Shown: in pieces, positions 45,213 through 57,570 of the stretch
Layout: each line of letters begins with the position of its first letter
How positions within the stretch are numbered: position 1 is the stretch's first letter
Origin: Mangrovitalea sediminis
GTDB lineage: Bacteria > Pseudomonadota > Gammaproteobacteria > Pseudomonadales > Oleiphilaceae
Assembly: GCF_002514725.1 (NCBI RefSeq)
Contig: NZ_NTLB01000004.1
Location: 372,001-436,000 of the forward strand
DNA: 64,000 nucleotides
Reading direction: 5' to 3'
Position numbers and translations under genes: made by a program
The notes under the pieces: model-generated
What the model saw: the letters and a program-made list of their open reading frames with translations, nothing else
Told to the model about the DNA's origin: nothing
Databases searched by the model: none

Positions 45213-47924
45213 TCAGCGCCCCTGTTTCTTTAGCAAGAGGACAGCGCTGACGGTCAGCACCGGGATAAACAGGGCCAAAAGCAGGTACTGAAGCTCAAGG
45301 TCGCCAAAGCTCAAGGCCTTGGTGAAAATACCCCGGCAGATAGTCAGAAAATAGGTGGCGGGCCAGACGTGCCCGATCACTGCGCCGACACCTTCCAGAG
45401 ACGACACAGGGTCCGTCAGGCCGGAAAACTGTACCGTCGGCACCAACGTCAATATGGCTGTACCGGCCAGGGCGGCGATCTGGGTTCGGGTAAAGGCGGA
45501 AATCAGCAGACCTACGCCGGTCGTCACGGTGACATACAGCAGCGCTCCCAGGCTGAGAGCTATCAGGCTCCCCTTGAGCGGCACCCTGAAGATGAAAACT
45601 GCCAGCGCCACCAATACGAAAAAGCTGACCATGGCCACCAGGATGTAGGGCAGCTGTTTACCCAGCAGGAACTCCACCCGGGTCACCGGCGTCACGTAGA
45701 GGTTGGTAATCGAGCCCAGCTCCTTCTCCCGGACCACGCCCAGCGCCATCAGGATCGAGGGGATGAAAATCAGCAACAGCGGGATCACCGCTGGCACCAT
45801 CGCGTCCAGGCTGCGGAAATCCTGATTGTAGCGATAACGCATATCCAGACCGACCGGCAACAGGCTGACATGCTGCCCATACTTTCGCAGGGCCGCATCG
45901 ACCAGATACTGGTAATGCAAACCGGTGAGATAGCCACGAATGGTTTCGCCACGATAAGGCATGGCACCATCGATCCAGACGCCAATTTCCGCCGTGCGAC
46001 CACGCTTAACGTCACGGCCAAAACCGGAGGGGATTTCCAAGGCAAGGCTCAGCTTGCCACTGCGCATACGCGCGCTCAAATCGCTCTCGCTGGTCAGCGG
46101 TGCCTGCTCGTCGAAATAGCGGGACCCTGCAATATCGGCCACGTAATCACGACTCTGGGGCGTGTTGTCCAGATCCAGGACGGCGAACTTCAGGTTCTCT
46201 ACATCCATCGTGATGCCATAACCCAGAATCAGCATCAGAAGCGCCGATCCGAGCAGGGCAAACGTCAGTCGCACAGGGTCCCTGCGTACCTCCAGTGCTT
46301 CGCGGAGGGCATACGCCATCAACCGCTGCAGGCTGAAGGCGCGATCAGGGGCATGCACCGGCTCCGCCTGCGCAGGCGCCTGAGCGTCAACGTCTTCGGC
46401 ATCGTCCGGTGAGGCTTCTTCGAGAACCTTGATAAAAGCCTCTTCCAGGCTATCAGCCCCATGATGCTCGATCAGATTGGCCGGACTGTCGCAGTCCAGC
46501 ACACGCCCTGCGTGCATCAGGGAAATGCGGTCGCAGCGCTCCCCCTCATTCATGAAATGCGTGGAGATAAAAATAGTGACGCCCTGGTCGCGGGAGAGCT
46601 TGACCAGCAACGCCCAAAACCGGTCACGCGCGACCGGGTCAACGCCGGACGTGGGTTCATCGAGAATAAGCAGTTCAGGCCCATGCACAACAGCCACCGC
46701 CAAGGAGAGCCGTTGCCGGATGCCGAGCGGCAGCCCTGCAGCCGCCTGATCCATGACCGCCTCGAGATCGAAGTCGCGGGAAACTTCCGCCACGCGGCTT
46801 TCAATGTGCTCCGGCGGCAAGTGAAACAATCGCGCATGCAGGACCAGGTTCTGGCGCACCGTCAGCTCACCGTAGAGCGAGAACGCCTGGGACATGTAAC
46901 CGACCCGTTTGCGGGTATTCAGGTCGTTGGCATCCACCGGCTGGCCAAAGAGGATGGCTTCGCCTTCAGAGGGCGGCAGCAAGCCAGTCAGCATTTTCAT
47001 GGTGGTGGTCTTGCCACAACCATTGGAACCGAGAAAGCCGAAGATTTCGCCCTGTTCGATGGAAAAGCTGACATGATCCACCGCCGTAAAATTGCCGAAA
47101 CGCATACAGAGCCCACGTGCCTCGATGGCGATCGCATGCTCACCGTCACCTCTCGGCGGCACCGTCAAAGGGTCTCTTTCTGCACCGGGCAATAAGCGAA
47201 GAAAAGCCGTATCCAGATCCGGACTCTCCGTGCTTGCCAACAGGTCGTCAGGACTGCCGCTGGCGAGGATGATCCCGTCGTTCATGGCCGCCAGCCAGTC
47301 AAAGCGTTCGGCCTCTTCCATATAGGCCGTAGCGACCAGCACACTCATCCCCGGGCGACGACTACGGATACGGTCGATCAGTTCCCAGAACCGCCGACGC
47401 GACAACGGATCGACACCGGTGGTCGGCTCGTCCAGTATGAGAAGGTCAGGGTCGTGAATCAGGGCGCAGCAAAGCCCGAGTTTCTGTTTCATACCGCCTG
47501 ACAACTTTCCCGCAGGCCGGTCACGAAACGCCATCAGACCGGTAGAGCGCAACAACTCCTCAATGTGTTGATCTCTCATGGTCTTAGAGAGACCAAACAG
47601 GCGGGCAAAGAACTCGATGTTTTCCTGGACCGACAGCGTCAGATAGAGATTTCCGCCAAGCCCTTGAGGCATATAGGCAATACGAGGTGCCGCCCGGGAA
47701 CGGAAGCGCTGGTCGCGCATATCCCCTTGGAGCACCTGAAGAGACCCTTCCTGGATCTTCAGGGCACCGGCCACCAACCCCAACAAGGTCGACTTCCCGA
47801 CACCGTCCGGCCCGATCAGGCCGGCCATACAACCTGCCGGAATGGCCAGGTTGATATCGTTAAGCGCCACTGTTGCCTTGTAGCGGTGCGTCACGGCATC
47901 CAGCCGCGCAATGGTCTCAGCCAT
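45213..47924 (-). CDS. rbbA: RbbA-type fused ABC protein (two ATPase domains plus permease)
   Basis: 903 residues, near the 911 of E. coli RbbA. ABC domain 1: [35 protein letters not shown] domain 2 (from about 270): [11 protein letters not shown] at about 300, a degenerate signature [12 protein letters not shown], and [13 protein letters not shown]. From about 545 an ABC-2 permease with six helices follows. RbbA binds ribosomes and releases deacyl-tRNA in E. coli. Its ATG overlaps the end of the membrane-fusion gene by 8 bases. Confidence 0.92.
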   Translation of the reverse strand: MAETIARLDAVTHRYKATVALNDINLAIPAGCMAGLIGPDGVGKSTLLGLVAGALKIQEGSLQVLQGDMRDQRFRSRAAPRIAYMPQGLGGNLYLTLSVQENIEFFARLFGLSKTMRDQHIEELLRSTGLMAFRDRPAGKLSGGMKQKLGLCCALIHDPDLLILDEPTTGVDPLSRRRFWELIDRIRSRRPGMSVLVATAYMEEAERFDWLAAMNDGIILASGSPDDLLASTESPDLDTAFLRLLPGAERDPLTVPPRGDGEHAIAIEARGLCMRFGNFTAVDHVSFSIEQGEIFGFLGSNGCGKTTTMKMLTGLLPPSEGEAILFGQPVDANDLNTRKRVGYMSQAFSLYGELTVRQNLVLHARLFHLPPEHIESRVAEVSRDFDLEAVMDQAAAGLPLGIRQRLSLAVAVVHGPELLILDEPTSGVDPVARDRFWALLVKLSRDQGVTIFISTHFMNEGERCDRISLMHAGRVLDCDSPANLIEHHGADSLEEAFIKVLEEASPDDAEDVDAQAPAQAEPVHAPDRAFSLQRLMAYALREALEVRRDPVRLTFALLGSALLMLILGYGITMDVENLKFAVLDLDNTPQSRDYVADIAGSRYFDEQAPLTSESDLSARMRSGKLSLALEIPSGFGRDVKRGRTAEIGVWIDGAMPYRGETIRGYLTGLHYQYLVDAALRKYGQHVSLLPVGLDMRYRYNQDFRSLDAMVPAVIPLLLIFIPSILMALGVVREKELGSITNLYVTPVTRVEFLLGKQLPYILVAMVSFFVLVALAVFIFRVPLKGSLIALSLGALLYVTVTTGVGLLISAFTRTQIAALAGTAILTLVPTVQFSGLTDPVSSLEGVGAVIGHVWPATYFLTICRGIFTKALSFGDLELQYLLLALFIPVLTVSAVLLLKKQGR

Positions 47925-48924
47925 GAGGGAGTTTCACATCGAGCCATGCCGGCCAGGGGGTGCTGGTATCGAGGCGGACATAAGCCTCGCCAGGGACACC
48001 GGTTTTCACGCGATCCCGGTATGTCTTGAGCAGCGCCGGGTCGATCTTGACCTTGACGCGAAACATGAGTTTCTCCCGCTCGCTGCGCGTTTCGACTTCC
48101 TTCGGCGTGAACTGGGCTTCAGCGGCGACGAAGGTCACCTTGGCGGGGATGACATACTGGGGCACCGCATCGATGATCAGCCGGGCATTGGAACCAACGG
48201 TGACCTTGCCGGCCTGATCGGTGGGCAGGAAGATCGTCATATAGACATCGCCGACATCAAGCACCGTCATCACCTTGCCGCCGGCGCTCAACACTTCGCC
48301 CGGTTCCGCCAGCCGATACAGAACGCGACCGGATATCGGCGACTCCAATTGGCTATCGGCAATACTGGTCTGGATCCGCTGCACCGTCGCTTTCGCCGCC
48401 GCGATACCTGCCTCGGCGGAAACCACCTGCACCTGGGCGGCGTTGAGCGCGGCCTTGGCCGAGGCCGCCGAGGTCGAAGCCCGATCCAGGCTTTCCTTGG
48501 ACACGTGCCCCTGCTTCACCAGCTTCTGCATACGCCCCAACTCAGCATTGGCATAAGACAACTCACTCTGGCGCTGGGTCACTACCGCCTCTGCGTATCG
48601 CTTGGCTTCCACAGCCTGCGCCAGTCTCGCCTGGGCTTCGTTCAACTGGGCGTTCAGGTCATCGGTATCCATCCGTGCCAGGATCTGCCCGGCCTTGACC
48701 ATATCGCCTTCGTGCGCCTCGACCGACTTCAGCCGGCCGGCCAGTTTGGTCGCGACATCCACCTCGGTGGCCTCGATGCGGCCATTACCCGAAGCGAATT
48801 GCGGCGGTAAGGCCCCATTACTCTCCATGAGACGATATCCAACCCCCGCCGCCACAGCGACCACCGCAACCAACACCAATACGGCGACCTTCAGGGCTTT
48901 CTTCGATATATTCACCCGGCGCAT
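47917..48924 (-). CDS. yhiI: HlyD-family membrane fusion protein YhiI
   Basis: 335 residues. One N-terminal membrane helix (about 11-31), lipoyl half-motifs ([33 protein letters not shown] in parts), a long coiled coil (about 85-175) and a beta-barrel. It bridges the inner-membrane ABC protein to the outer membrane or envelope. First gene of the trio; AGGGAAGG directly precedes the ATG. No outer-membrane TolC gene in the window. Confidence 0.88.
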   Translation of the reverse strand: MRRVNISKKALKVAVLVLVAVVAVAAGVGYRLMESNGALPPQFASGNGRIEATEVDVATKLAGRLKSVEAHEGDMVKAGQILARMDTDDLNAQLNEAQARLAQAVEAKRYAEAVVTQRQSELSYANAELGRMQKLVKQGHVSKESLDRASTSAASAKAALNAAQVQVVSAEAGIAAAKATVQRIQTSIADSQLESPISGRVLYRLAEPGEVLSAGGKVMTVLDVGDVYMTIFLPTDQAGKVTVGSNARLIIDAVPQYVIPAKVTFVAAEAQFTPKEVETRSEREKLMFRVKVKIDPALLKTYRDRVKTGVPGEAYVRLDTSTPWPAWLDVKLPHG

Positions 48925-49156
48925 CCTTCCCTAGGAATCAGGGTCACAGAATAAAGTGAAGCGGTTTCAGTGACTTTGCGCCAAATCAATATGAAGTACG
49001 GAATCAATGGCAAGACGCCCCTTACAATCAACGTGACCGCGCCGGACACCGGCATTCGGGCTATACTCTCAGGACTCGGAAGACACCACCGCCAGGAGGC
49101 AGGCGCCCACCCGCGGCTGCGGGTCGTTACTAAGCTGCGAGTTAGTGCCCCGACCT

Positions 49157-50905
49157 ATGAAACCTGTTTGGCTCCTTTTCCTCCTTGTGTCGGGCTTGCT
49201 TGCGCTTTGCAACGACGCCCTGGCGCTAACACCCGTGGACCTGTCTGCAGAAAGCACCCTGCCAATCGGTACGCACATAGCCTATCTGCAGGAGAAGGCC
49301 GGCCCGATAGACCTCAGAGAAGCGGAAGCCGCCTTCAAGGCCGGTCGCTTCCACCCTGAATATCGAAGTGCCATGAATTTCGGTATCGGTGCGCCGCCGA
49401 CCTGGCTGGCCTTTCAGGTCAGCAATACCTCCAGCGAAGATCTGCCACGACACATTACCGTCAATACCTCCTGGATCGACCTCATCGATTTTTACTTCCT
49501 CTCGCCCCGCAAGGACTTGGTGCACCAACGGCTAGGCGATCAACTGCTCTTTGACCAACGTCCCGTCACATCGCGTTATCTCGATACGACCTATGCCTTT
49601 GCGCCAGGTATCACGACGGTCTTTATGCGGGTCCAGACACCCGATCCCATGTCGCTCCCCGTCGAAATTCGCACAGACAAGCAGGACGCCACGGAAACGA
49701 CCCTCGAAGCCTATACCTACGGTGTTGTCTATGGTGCGCTGGTGGCGCTACTCGCCTACAACTTCATTCTATTCCTGCGCCTGAAGATCTGGCGATATGC
49801 CTTCTATTCGCTATACCTGTCCAGCTTTATCGTCGCCAACCTTTCCTACACCGGGCACGGGTATTGGTGGCTATGGCCACAGAACCCAGCCTGGCAGCAA
49901 TGGGCAAACCCGGTTCTGATGGTGGTTTATGGCGCCTGTGCGCTGATCTTCGCCATGTCGTTTCTCGATACGCCCCGCCATTTGCCACGACTGCATCGTT
50001 TCGTGGTCGCCAGTGTCGCGCTTCCCGTGGCAGTCGAAACCTGGGCGGGACTATGGGGGGATCGCGTAACCGGTCTCCTTCTGGCGTTCACTTTTATCCT
50101 GTACTTTTCCTTGCTGATGGTCGTTTTGGGCCTCGTGTCCTGGCGGGCCGGACTGACCTACGCAAAGTATTTCCTGATCGCTGCACTGGCTGGCGTCATC
50201 GGCGCGAGCGTGACAGCCGTCACCGTCTGGGGCCTGGTTCCCTATACTGAGTGGGGGTATCGCGCCGCCGAGATCGGCACTATGTTCGAAGCGGTCCTGC
50301 TTGCCCTGGCACTGGCAGACCAGTTCCGGGTCAGCGTCGAACAGAAAAACCGGGCGGAACAATTGGCCCGGATCGACCCGCTGACCGGGCTCAACAACCG
50401 TCGGGGCTTTAACGAACTGGCGACTTCGGTGTGGAATGCAGGCATTCGCAACCAGCGACACATCTCCGTCATCATGCTGGACCTGGATCACTTCAAGCAG
50501 CTGAATGACACCTATGGTCATTCAGCGGGCGACCGGATGCTTAAACTCATCAGCGAGGAACTTCGCCACACGGCGCGAGCCGGCGATATCCTCGCGCGCT
50601 GGGGCGGAGAAGAGTTTGTCCTTTTCCTGCCGGAAACGGCCCTAAAGGACGCGATCTATGTCGCTAACAGGCTGCGGACGAACATCAAGTCGAAATCCTT
50701 GGTGGATAACGGCCACACACTCACCCTGACGGCCAGTTTCGGGGTCTCCCACAGACAGTTCGGCAATGTCGATCTCGAGACCCTGATTCAGGCGGCCGAC
50801 CGTCAACTGTATGTGGCCAAACAGACCGGCCGGAACCGGGTATGCTCCATCGACACCGATGTTCAGGGGGAGCAGTCAGAACCTGACAAAATCGTTTTGG
50901 GCTGA
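49157..50905 (+). CDS. 7TMR-DISM diguanylate cyclase
   Basis: 582 residues from ATG at 49157 (a GTG at 49145 is possible). A signal peptide (about 1-24), an extracytoplasmic 7TMR-DISMED2 domain (about 40-175), seven membrane helices (about 180-395) and a C-terminal GGDEF domain (DPLTGLNNRRGF, LDLDHFKQLNDTYGH, ARWGGEEFV). GGEEF is active in most cyclases, so it should make cyclic di-GMP in response to an external ligand, perhaps a carbohydrate. Stand-alone gene. Confidence 0.9.
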   Translation: MKPVWLLFLLVSGLLALCNDALALTPVDLSAESTLPIGTHIAYLQEKAGPIDLREAEAAFKAGRFHPEYRSAMNFGIGAPPTWLAFQVSNTSSEDLPRHITVNTSWIDLIDFYFLSPRKDLVHQRLGDQLLFDQRPVTSRYLDTTYAFAPGITTVFMRVQTPDPMSLPVEIRTDKQDATETTLEAYTYGVVYGALVALLAYNFILFLRLKIWRYAFYSLYLSSFIVANLSYTGHGYWWLWPQNPAWQQWANPVLMVVYGACALIFAMSFLDTPRHLPRLHRFVVASVALPVAVETWAGLWGDRVTGLLLAFTFILYFSLLMVVLGLVSWRAGLTYAKYFLIAALAGVIGASVTAVTVWGLVPYTEWGYRAAEIGTMFEAVLLALALADQFRVSVEQKNRAEQLARIDPLTGLNNRRGFNELATSVWNAGIRNQRHISVIMLDLDHFKQLNDTYGHSAGDRMLKLISEELRHTARAGDILARWGGEEFVLFLPETALKDAIYVANRLRTNIKSKSLVDNGHTLTLTASFGVSHRQFGNVDLETLIQAADRQLYVAKQTGRNRVCSIDTDVQGEQSEPDKIVLG

Positions 50906-51083
50906 CGATTGCAGACCGCTTCCCAGCAATATCCTCCGAGCCGTCCGCCCCTCCATGCCAGGGATAATCCCAAAAAAAGAGGTTCATCGCACTTTACCGG
51001 GAAAAGCGGCTTTGATTTCAAAGAGAGGTCGCTGCCCCGATACCCCCTTGTCATACCTGGAGGTTAGCGCTTGCTCCATCGGT

Positions 51084-51112
51084 AGGGCGCAATAACCGAA
51101 GGGCATTGCGCC
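51084..51112. repeat. REP-like hairpin
   Basis: GGCGCAAT (51086-51093) and ATTGCGCC (51105-51112) flank AACCGAAGGGC; preceded by TAG. This GGCGCAATAACC-type hairpin is a common dispersed repeat in gammaproteobacterial genomes; only one copy was seen here. Confidence 0.5.
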
Positions 51113-51222
51113 GCATGGCAGCAGGCAAACTCCGAGTTTAGCTTCCGGGTGTCGTATCGCCGTTGGTCAGTCATGGGGTGTTGTTACACCGAGTGGCGTC
51201 TCATTCGCGACGATCCCCCCCC

Positions 51223-51251
51223 AAAAAAAAGCCCGACCATCCTGGTCGGGC
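51223..51251 (-). terminator. intrinsic terminator of the PEP-CTERM gene
   Basis: On the minus strand GCCCGACC, AGGAT loop, GGTCGGGC, then eight T residues (51230-51223). It lies 22 bases after the stop of the PEP-CTERM gene. Confidence 0.9.
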
Positions 51252-51273
51252 CATCGCCCCAGAAAATGCGCTT

Positions 51274-52146
51274 TCAGCTCGCCTTACGCCGACGGACAGC
51301 GGTCAGAGTGGCAATACCCAGCCCCAGTAACGCCAGAGATCCAGGCTCCGGGACCTCTGAGGGTTCTGTGCCCGGCCCCCCGATGTTGGTGCGGAGGTTC
51401 GACAGGAAAACCGCACTGTCGAGGATGTGATCATTCACATCGCCGACCTCGAACAGCAGCGTGTGGCTGCCGGCACTCAATATCTGTGTCGTTGTCGTCA
51501 GCGACATGATCAAGCCATGGGGGTCGCCGAAAGCCGTGTTGACATCGGACGTGGTCAACAACGATGCGAAGCTGCTCCCTACCTGTACGGCCTTGTTATT
51601 GCTGTCAAAGACAACCTGATCGCTGGCGCTCGTGCCGTCGAGAAATGCGAGGAACGCATCTGTGAAGCTGTTGACATATTGAGGATATTCAATGGACCCG
51701 AAGATGAAGTCGAAGGAGACGGCACTATCGGAAGCCAGGGTGAAATCCACCTTTAAAGCAGCCACATCATTGGAGTCGCTAAAGTTGGTAATGTGCCCGG
51801 GGCCATAAGCATCGAACTCTGCGGTTCCCGACTGCTGCAAATTGGTACTGGGGACATTCGAGGAACTGGCCGGCCCCGCGGTATCGACAGCGTTGCCGGT
51901 CGACATCACGATCCCGTCGCCAAAGGTCACCGGCGGTGCGGTGAAGTTGGTGTAGGTACCAAACTGAACGGCAGAACCATTCACCACCGTTGCAGAATCG
52001 ATCGTCACACCACTACCTTGCAAAGCTCCGCCCAAGGTAGCGCTATTGGTAGTCTGGTTGACGATTATCGTCGCTTGCACCGGCGCTGTGAGCAGCACCG
52101 CGCAGATAGCGGCAGCTAAAGATGATACCTTTGTAAATTGCTTCAT
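51274..52146 (-). CDS. PEP-CTERM surface protein, choice-of-anchor type
   Basis: 290 residues from ATG at 52146 (GGGAGAATTAGGG upstream). Signal peptide of about 25 residues (ending VQA), a beta-rich exported domain with FGDGIVMSTGNA and FDFIFGSIEYPQYV of the choice-of-anchor L group, and a C-terminal sorting signal VPEPGSLALLGLGIATLTAVRRRKAS (in parts: PEP motif, hydrophobic helix, basic end). Exosortase cuts this tail during export; no exosortase gene is in the window. Probably part of the extracellular matrix. A palindrome related to those at 43.5 kb occurs 130 bases upstream. Confidence 0.85.
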   Translation of the reverse strand: MKQFTKVSSLAAAICAVLLTAPVQATIIVNQTTNSATLGGALQGSGVTIDSATVVNGSAVQFGTYTNFTAPPVTFGDGIVMSTGNAVDTAGPASSSNVPSTNLQQSGTAEFDAYGPGHITNFSDSNDVAALKVDFTLASDSAVSFDFIFGSIEYPQYVNSFTDAFLAFLDGTSASDQVVFDSNNKAVQVGSSFASLLTTSDVNTAFGDPHGLIMSLTTTTQILSAGSHTLLFEVGDVNDHILDSAVFLSNLRTNIGGPGTEPSEVPEPGSLALLGLGIATLTAVRRRKAS

Positions 52147-52763
52147 CCCTAATTCTCCCTGACGGATAACATATTGAGATTGATCCATAATTTTGTGTGT
52201 AAAGTCCCTCACACAGGCGCCCTGCACGAATCAAACCAACCCGCCATTCCATGACTTTTCCCTTCTACAAACAATAAGATGCAAATTGCATATATTCAAA
52301 AAGACAACCTAACCGCAAAACATTGTAAAATTTAACGACAAGTGAAGCTCACCGGTGCAGTTCCCCAATGTTCCAGCACACCCCAATACTCTTTAATTCA
52401 TTTAAAAATCATATAGTTAAAAATAAAGCACTCCAACAAGTGTCGACAGCGGCTGCGCAAAAGTTACCGACGTGCCTACAAGCACGACTGGAACCGTTAC
52501 CAAGCGAATGACTGTCAAACGACGCATTGAAGGAAGAAAGCCGCGCCGAGGTCATCTCGGATAAAGAAAAAAGCGGATTATGGCGTCAAAGCGGTCGGGC
52601 GAGCTTGATTAATATGGCACCGGAGTTGGGAGTACCGTCCGATATCGCCAGTGCGGCGGCCTTCCTGACGGGTGATGACGCGGCGTTCGTTCATCGGGCT
52701 GTTTAGGCGGTGGACGGCAGCAAGACCGCTGCTTGAGATGGTCGAGTCAGGATACGCTCCTGT
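52147..52763. other. intergenic region with SDR remnant and AT-rich stretch
   Basis: About 615 bases. 52260-52440 is unusually AT-rich for this genome and contains the palindrome ATGCAA-A-TTGCAT (52279-52291). 52614-52736 is the remnant of a dehydrogenase gene. Nothing else was recognised. Confidence 0.45.
52614..52736 (+). pseudogene. remnant of a short-chain dehydrogenase/reductase gene (3' end)
   Basis: Translation gives MAPELGVPSDIASAAAFLTG, then DDAAFVHRAV, an in-frame TAG (52704-52706), and AVDGSKTAA with TGA. This is the characteristic SDR C-terminus (PxDIAxAxxFL, then a VDGG-like segment) interrupted by a stop and lacking the N-terminal cofactor domain. The rest of the gene is missing upstream, so it is a decayed fragment. 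Confidence 0.75.
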
Positions 52764-53372
52764 TTATCGGAGTATTAGCGGCAAATAGACATGCTGGTAG
52801 GCGATGATCGCTGCGACATAGAGCAGCAAGATCGCCATCGCCCCGTTGAACCAGCGAAAGATGATCGGGTTGGCAATCCGTCGGCCGACAACATGTCCCA
52901 TCAGGCAATAGCTGCCGGGAGCGCCCACCGCCATGACAGCGATCACCGCCGACCACATCACCAGGCTCATACCGTGAATGCCGGCCGCTGGGAATTGAAT
53001 GGCGGCGATGGGCAGGGTGGCGATGGTGCCCTTCGGGTTCATCAGTTGCATCAGCAGGCCGTCCCGAAAGCCCAGTTTAGGGGTGGTGTCGCCGTTGGTA
53101 TTCAAATGGATGCTTGCAGCGAAGATTTTTACCGCCAGATAGCCGATATAGAGGCAGCCGATAGCGCTGATCAGCACCAAGCCGTCGCCTTGTACCCACT
53201 CCGTACCGATCCAGCCGAAGCCCAGCAGCAGAATCAGCATGGCCAGCCCGACGCCGAGAAAGAAGCCGACCGAGGACCGCAATTGCCCATTAATACCCGA
53301 ATTCAGGCCGATCAGATTGATAGGCCCGGGCGTGTACATCATACCTATGGCATAGGCAAATATCGCAAGCAC
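52764..53372 (-). CDS. LysE/RhtB family exporter
   Basis: 202 residues. Six hydrophobic segments; the N-terminus MLAIFAYAIGMMYTPGPINLIGLNSG carries the PGP motif of the family. Members export amino acids or homoserine lactone-like compounds across the inner membrane. The start is GTG at 53372, with AAGGA about 9 bases before. The next gene, an AraC regulator, ends only 15 bases away on the same strand and probably controls it. Confidence 0.88.
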   Translation of the reverse strand: MLAIFAYAIGMMYTPGPINLIGLNSGINGQLRSSVGFFLGVGLAMLILLLGFGWIGTEWVQGDGLVLISAIGCLYIGYLAVKIFAASIHLNTNGDTTPKLGFRDGLLMQLMNPKGTIATLPIAAIQFPAAGIHGMSLVMWSAVIAVMAVGAPGSYCLMGHVVGRRIANPIIFRWFNGAMAILLLYVAAIIAYQHVYLPLILR

Positions 53373-53387
53373 GGTAGGAGTCCTTGG

Positions 53388-54218
53388 TTAACGGGCGACG
53401 CTTTCCTGATACTGCTTGGGCGTCATCGCGTAGATACGTTTGAAACGGCGGTTAAAGTGGCTGAGGTCGGCGAAACCGTATCGGTAGACCACATCGTTCA
53501 GTGGTACCCCGGCATCCAGTTCCCGGCGGGCGGCATTGACGCGGCAACTGAGCACGTACTGGTGGGGAGTAATGCCGAACTGGCGTCGGAACAGCCTGAG
53601 GAAGTGATATTTTGAGAGGCTGGCGGCTTGGCTGATATCTTCCAGTGAGATGTCGCTGCTGACATGGTCGTGAATGAAATCACGGCCTCGCCACAACAAC
53701 CTGTCGGCCTCGCGAACAAGTCCGTTGGGATCGAACTTACCTTCCCGTTGCTGCGCGCGGACCGCGATACGATAGAGGGCGTACTCCTGCTCGATGTTGC
53801 TGCCAACGTTGAGCATGATCAATCGCACCAGATCCAGAATGTGCTGGCGCATAACCGGGTCGGGCAGGAGTGTTTCGCTAACGCGAAAACCCTGGGCACT
53901 TGAGAGGCCGGCGGCATCAGCGAAGAGTGGTTCTAGCTGTTCCGGATCGATGTAAAGCATGACGTAATGCAACGGCTCATCGCCGCCCGAATGGCCGTCG
54001 TGCACGTCACCCGGATTGAACTGGATCACATTGCCGGGTGGGCTGCGGTGATAGGCGCCCAGGCCGAAGAAATCCTGCCGGCCAGTCAGTGTGACGCCAA
54101 AACAGTATTCCCCATGAGCGTGCCGGTCATAGCTGAAATCGCTCATGGTTGCCTGCAGCAGGGTCAAGCCCTGAACGTGCTCGCTTTTGATAAAACGAAA
54201 CTGGCTGTCCTGCTTCAC
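53388..54218 (-). CDS. AraC-family transcriptional regulator
   Basis: 276 residues. N-terminal cupin-type AraC binding domain (HAHGEYCFGVTLTGRQDFFGLGAYHRSPPGNVIQFNPGDVHDG in parts) and two C-terminal helix-turn-helix units (ISLEDISQAASLSKYHFLRLFRRQFGITPHQYVL in parts; VYRYGFADLSHFNRRFKRIYAMTPKQY in parts). GTG start preceded by GGAGGCGAGG. It is followed by a LysE exporter; in related genomes this pairing is common and the regulator activates the exporter. Confidence 0.9.
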   Translation of the reverse strand: MKQDSQFRFIKSEHVQGLTLLQATMSDFSYDRHAHGEYCFGVTLTGRQDFFGLGAYHRSPPGNVIQFNPGDVHDGHSGGDEPLHYVMLYIDPEQLEPLFADAAGLSSAQGFRVSETLLPDPVMRQHILDLVRLIMLNVGSNIEQEYALYRIAVRAQQREGKFDPNGLVREADRLLWRGRDFIHDHVSSDISLEDISQAASLSKYHFLRLFRRQFGITPHQYVLSCRVNAARRELDAGVPLNDVVYRYGFADLSHFNRRFKRIYAMTPKQYQESVAR

Positions 54219-54396
54219 GCCTCGCCTCCAAAGCGGCTTTACTGCCTGATTCCTGTAAAGCCAGAATGACGCATCGACTTAATCAGAGGTTCCTTGGTAA
54301 AGGTAACGCTGCGGGGCGGGAATATCTTGGACAATGTTGCGGATTATCCGGACCAGACTCATTTAGGGCACAGGGTGCAAAACCATCGATCGCGCG

Positions 54397-54451
54397 ATAA
54401 CTATGCAATAACTACGCGATAACTACGAGATAACTACGAGATAACTACGCC
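54397..54451. repeat. tandem repeat, five units of 11 bases
   Basis: Units ATAACTATGCA, ATAACTACGCG, ATAACTACGAG, ATAACTACGAG and ATAACTACGCC run without gaps and end two bases before the stop codon of the adenine deaminase gene. Likely a replication-slippage array; copy number may vary between strains. Confidence 0.85.
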
Positions 54452-54452
54452 A

Positions 54453-56599
<2,147 letters not shown>

Positions 56600-56643
56600 C
56601 TTCGTTATTCTCCTCGGATGTCAGTCATAGGCTTAAAGTGAAC

Positions 56644-57570
56644 TCAGGTTTCAGCCCGGAATGGCCGCCCCAGTGATGCCGGCGTATTCAGCCGGATGCG
56701 CAGCGGATCGCGCGAAATCAACACCAACGCCACCACTACGGCAAGATACGGCAGCGCAGACAGCAGATAGGTATTCAGGTCCAGACCAGCCGCCTGGGAA
56801 AATAGCTGTCCGATCCCAACACCGGCGAACAGCCAGGCGCCGACCAGCAGCCGCAACGGGCGCCAGGTCGCAAAGACCACGAGTCCCACGGCGATCCAGC
56901 CCTGCCCTGCCACCATGCCCTCCGCCCACATCGGCGTATAGGAAGTCGACAGGAAAGCGCCCGCGAAGCCCGCCATGGCACCACCGAACGCAGCCGCCGC
57001 ATAGCGGGTCGCGTTCACCCGCAAGCCCAGGCTATAGGATACCTTCGGGTCTTCGCCAACACTCCTTAACGTCAGCCCTGCACGGGTGCGGCTCAGGAAC
57101 CAATGCACGCCAAACACCAGGGCCAGCGCCACATAAACCGGCAGAGTATGCTGGAACAGGATCGGTCCCAGCACCGGCAAATCCGACAAACCTGGCAGTG
57201 GCAGTGCCGGTAGCCCGGTAATCGAGTCGCCGGCGTAACCATGGCCAATGAAGCCACTCAGTCCATGGCCCAAGATGGTCAGCGCCAGCCCCGTGGCAAC
57301 CTGATCAGCCATCAACTGGACGGTTAGCCAGGCAAACAGCAGCCCACAGAGCAGGCCGGCCACAAGCCCGGCCAGCAGCCCCAGATAAGCATTTCCAGAG
57401 GTAAAGGCCGCAATAAAACCACAGACCGCACCCACGGCCATCATGCCTTCGACACCGAGGTTCAGCAGACCTGCCCGCTCGCACACAAGCTCGCCCGCAG
57501 CCGCCAGCAGCAAGGGTGTGGCGGCAACGACCACGCCCGCCAGCAACGAAATCCAAACGGCGTTATTCAT
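56644..57570 (-). CDS. ABC permease, branched-type, purine/nucleoside importer (second permease)
   Basis: 308 residues with eight to ten hydrophobic segments; ERAGLLNLGVEGMMAVGAVCGF is the BPD_transp_2 signature. Its ATG overlaps the stop of the first permease (ATGA). It pairs with the gene at 57567-58625 to form the channel. Confidence 0.9.
   Translation of the reverse strand: MNNAVWISLLAGVVVAATPLLLAAAGELVCERAGLLNLGVEGMMAVGAVCGFIAAFTSGNAYLGLLAGLVAGLLCGLLFAWLTVQLMADQVATGLALTILGHGLSGFIGHGYAGDSITGLPALPLPGLSDLPVLGPILFQHTLPVYVALALVFGVHWFLSRTRAGLTLRSVGEDPKVSYSLGLRVNATRYAAAAFGGAMAGFAGAFLSTSYTPMWAEGMVAGQGWIAVGLVVFATWRPLRLLVGAWLFAGVGIGQLFSQAAGLDLNTYLLSALPYLAVVVALVLISRDPLRIRLNTPASLGRPFRAET

Larger units (their letters stand above)
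50906..51273. other. intergenic region between the 7TM cyclase and the PEP-CTERM gene
   Basis: 368 bases. No gene recognised. It contains a REP-like hairpin at 51084-51112 and the terminator at 51223-51251. Confidence 0.5.

Noticed and set aside
45369-46412. Open frame of 347 codons antisense to rbbA
   Set aside because: Gln/His/Arg-rich mirror translation with no domain; rbbA is certain on the other strand.
47911-48810. Open frame of 299 codons antisense to yhiI
   Set aside because: Sense gene has membrane helix, lipoyl motifs and coiled coil; antisense frame has none.
54397-54451. Possible CRISPR array
   Set aside because: Units are only 11 bases, contiguous, with no spacers.
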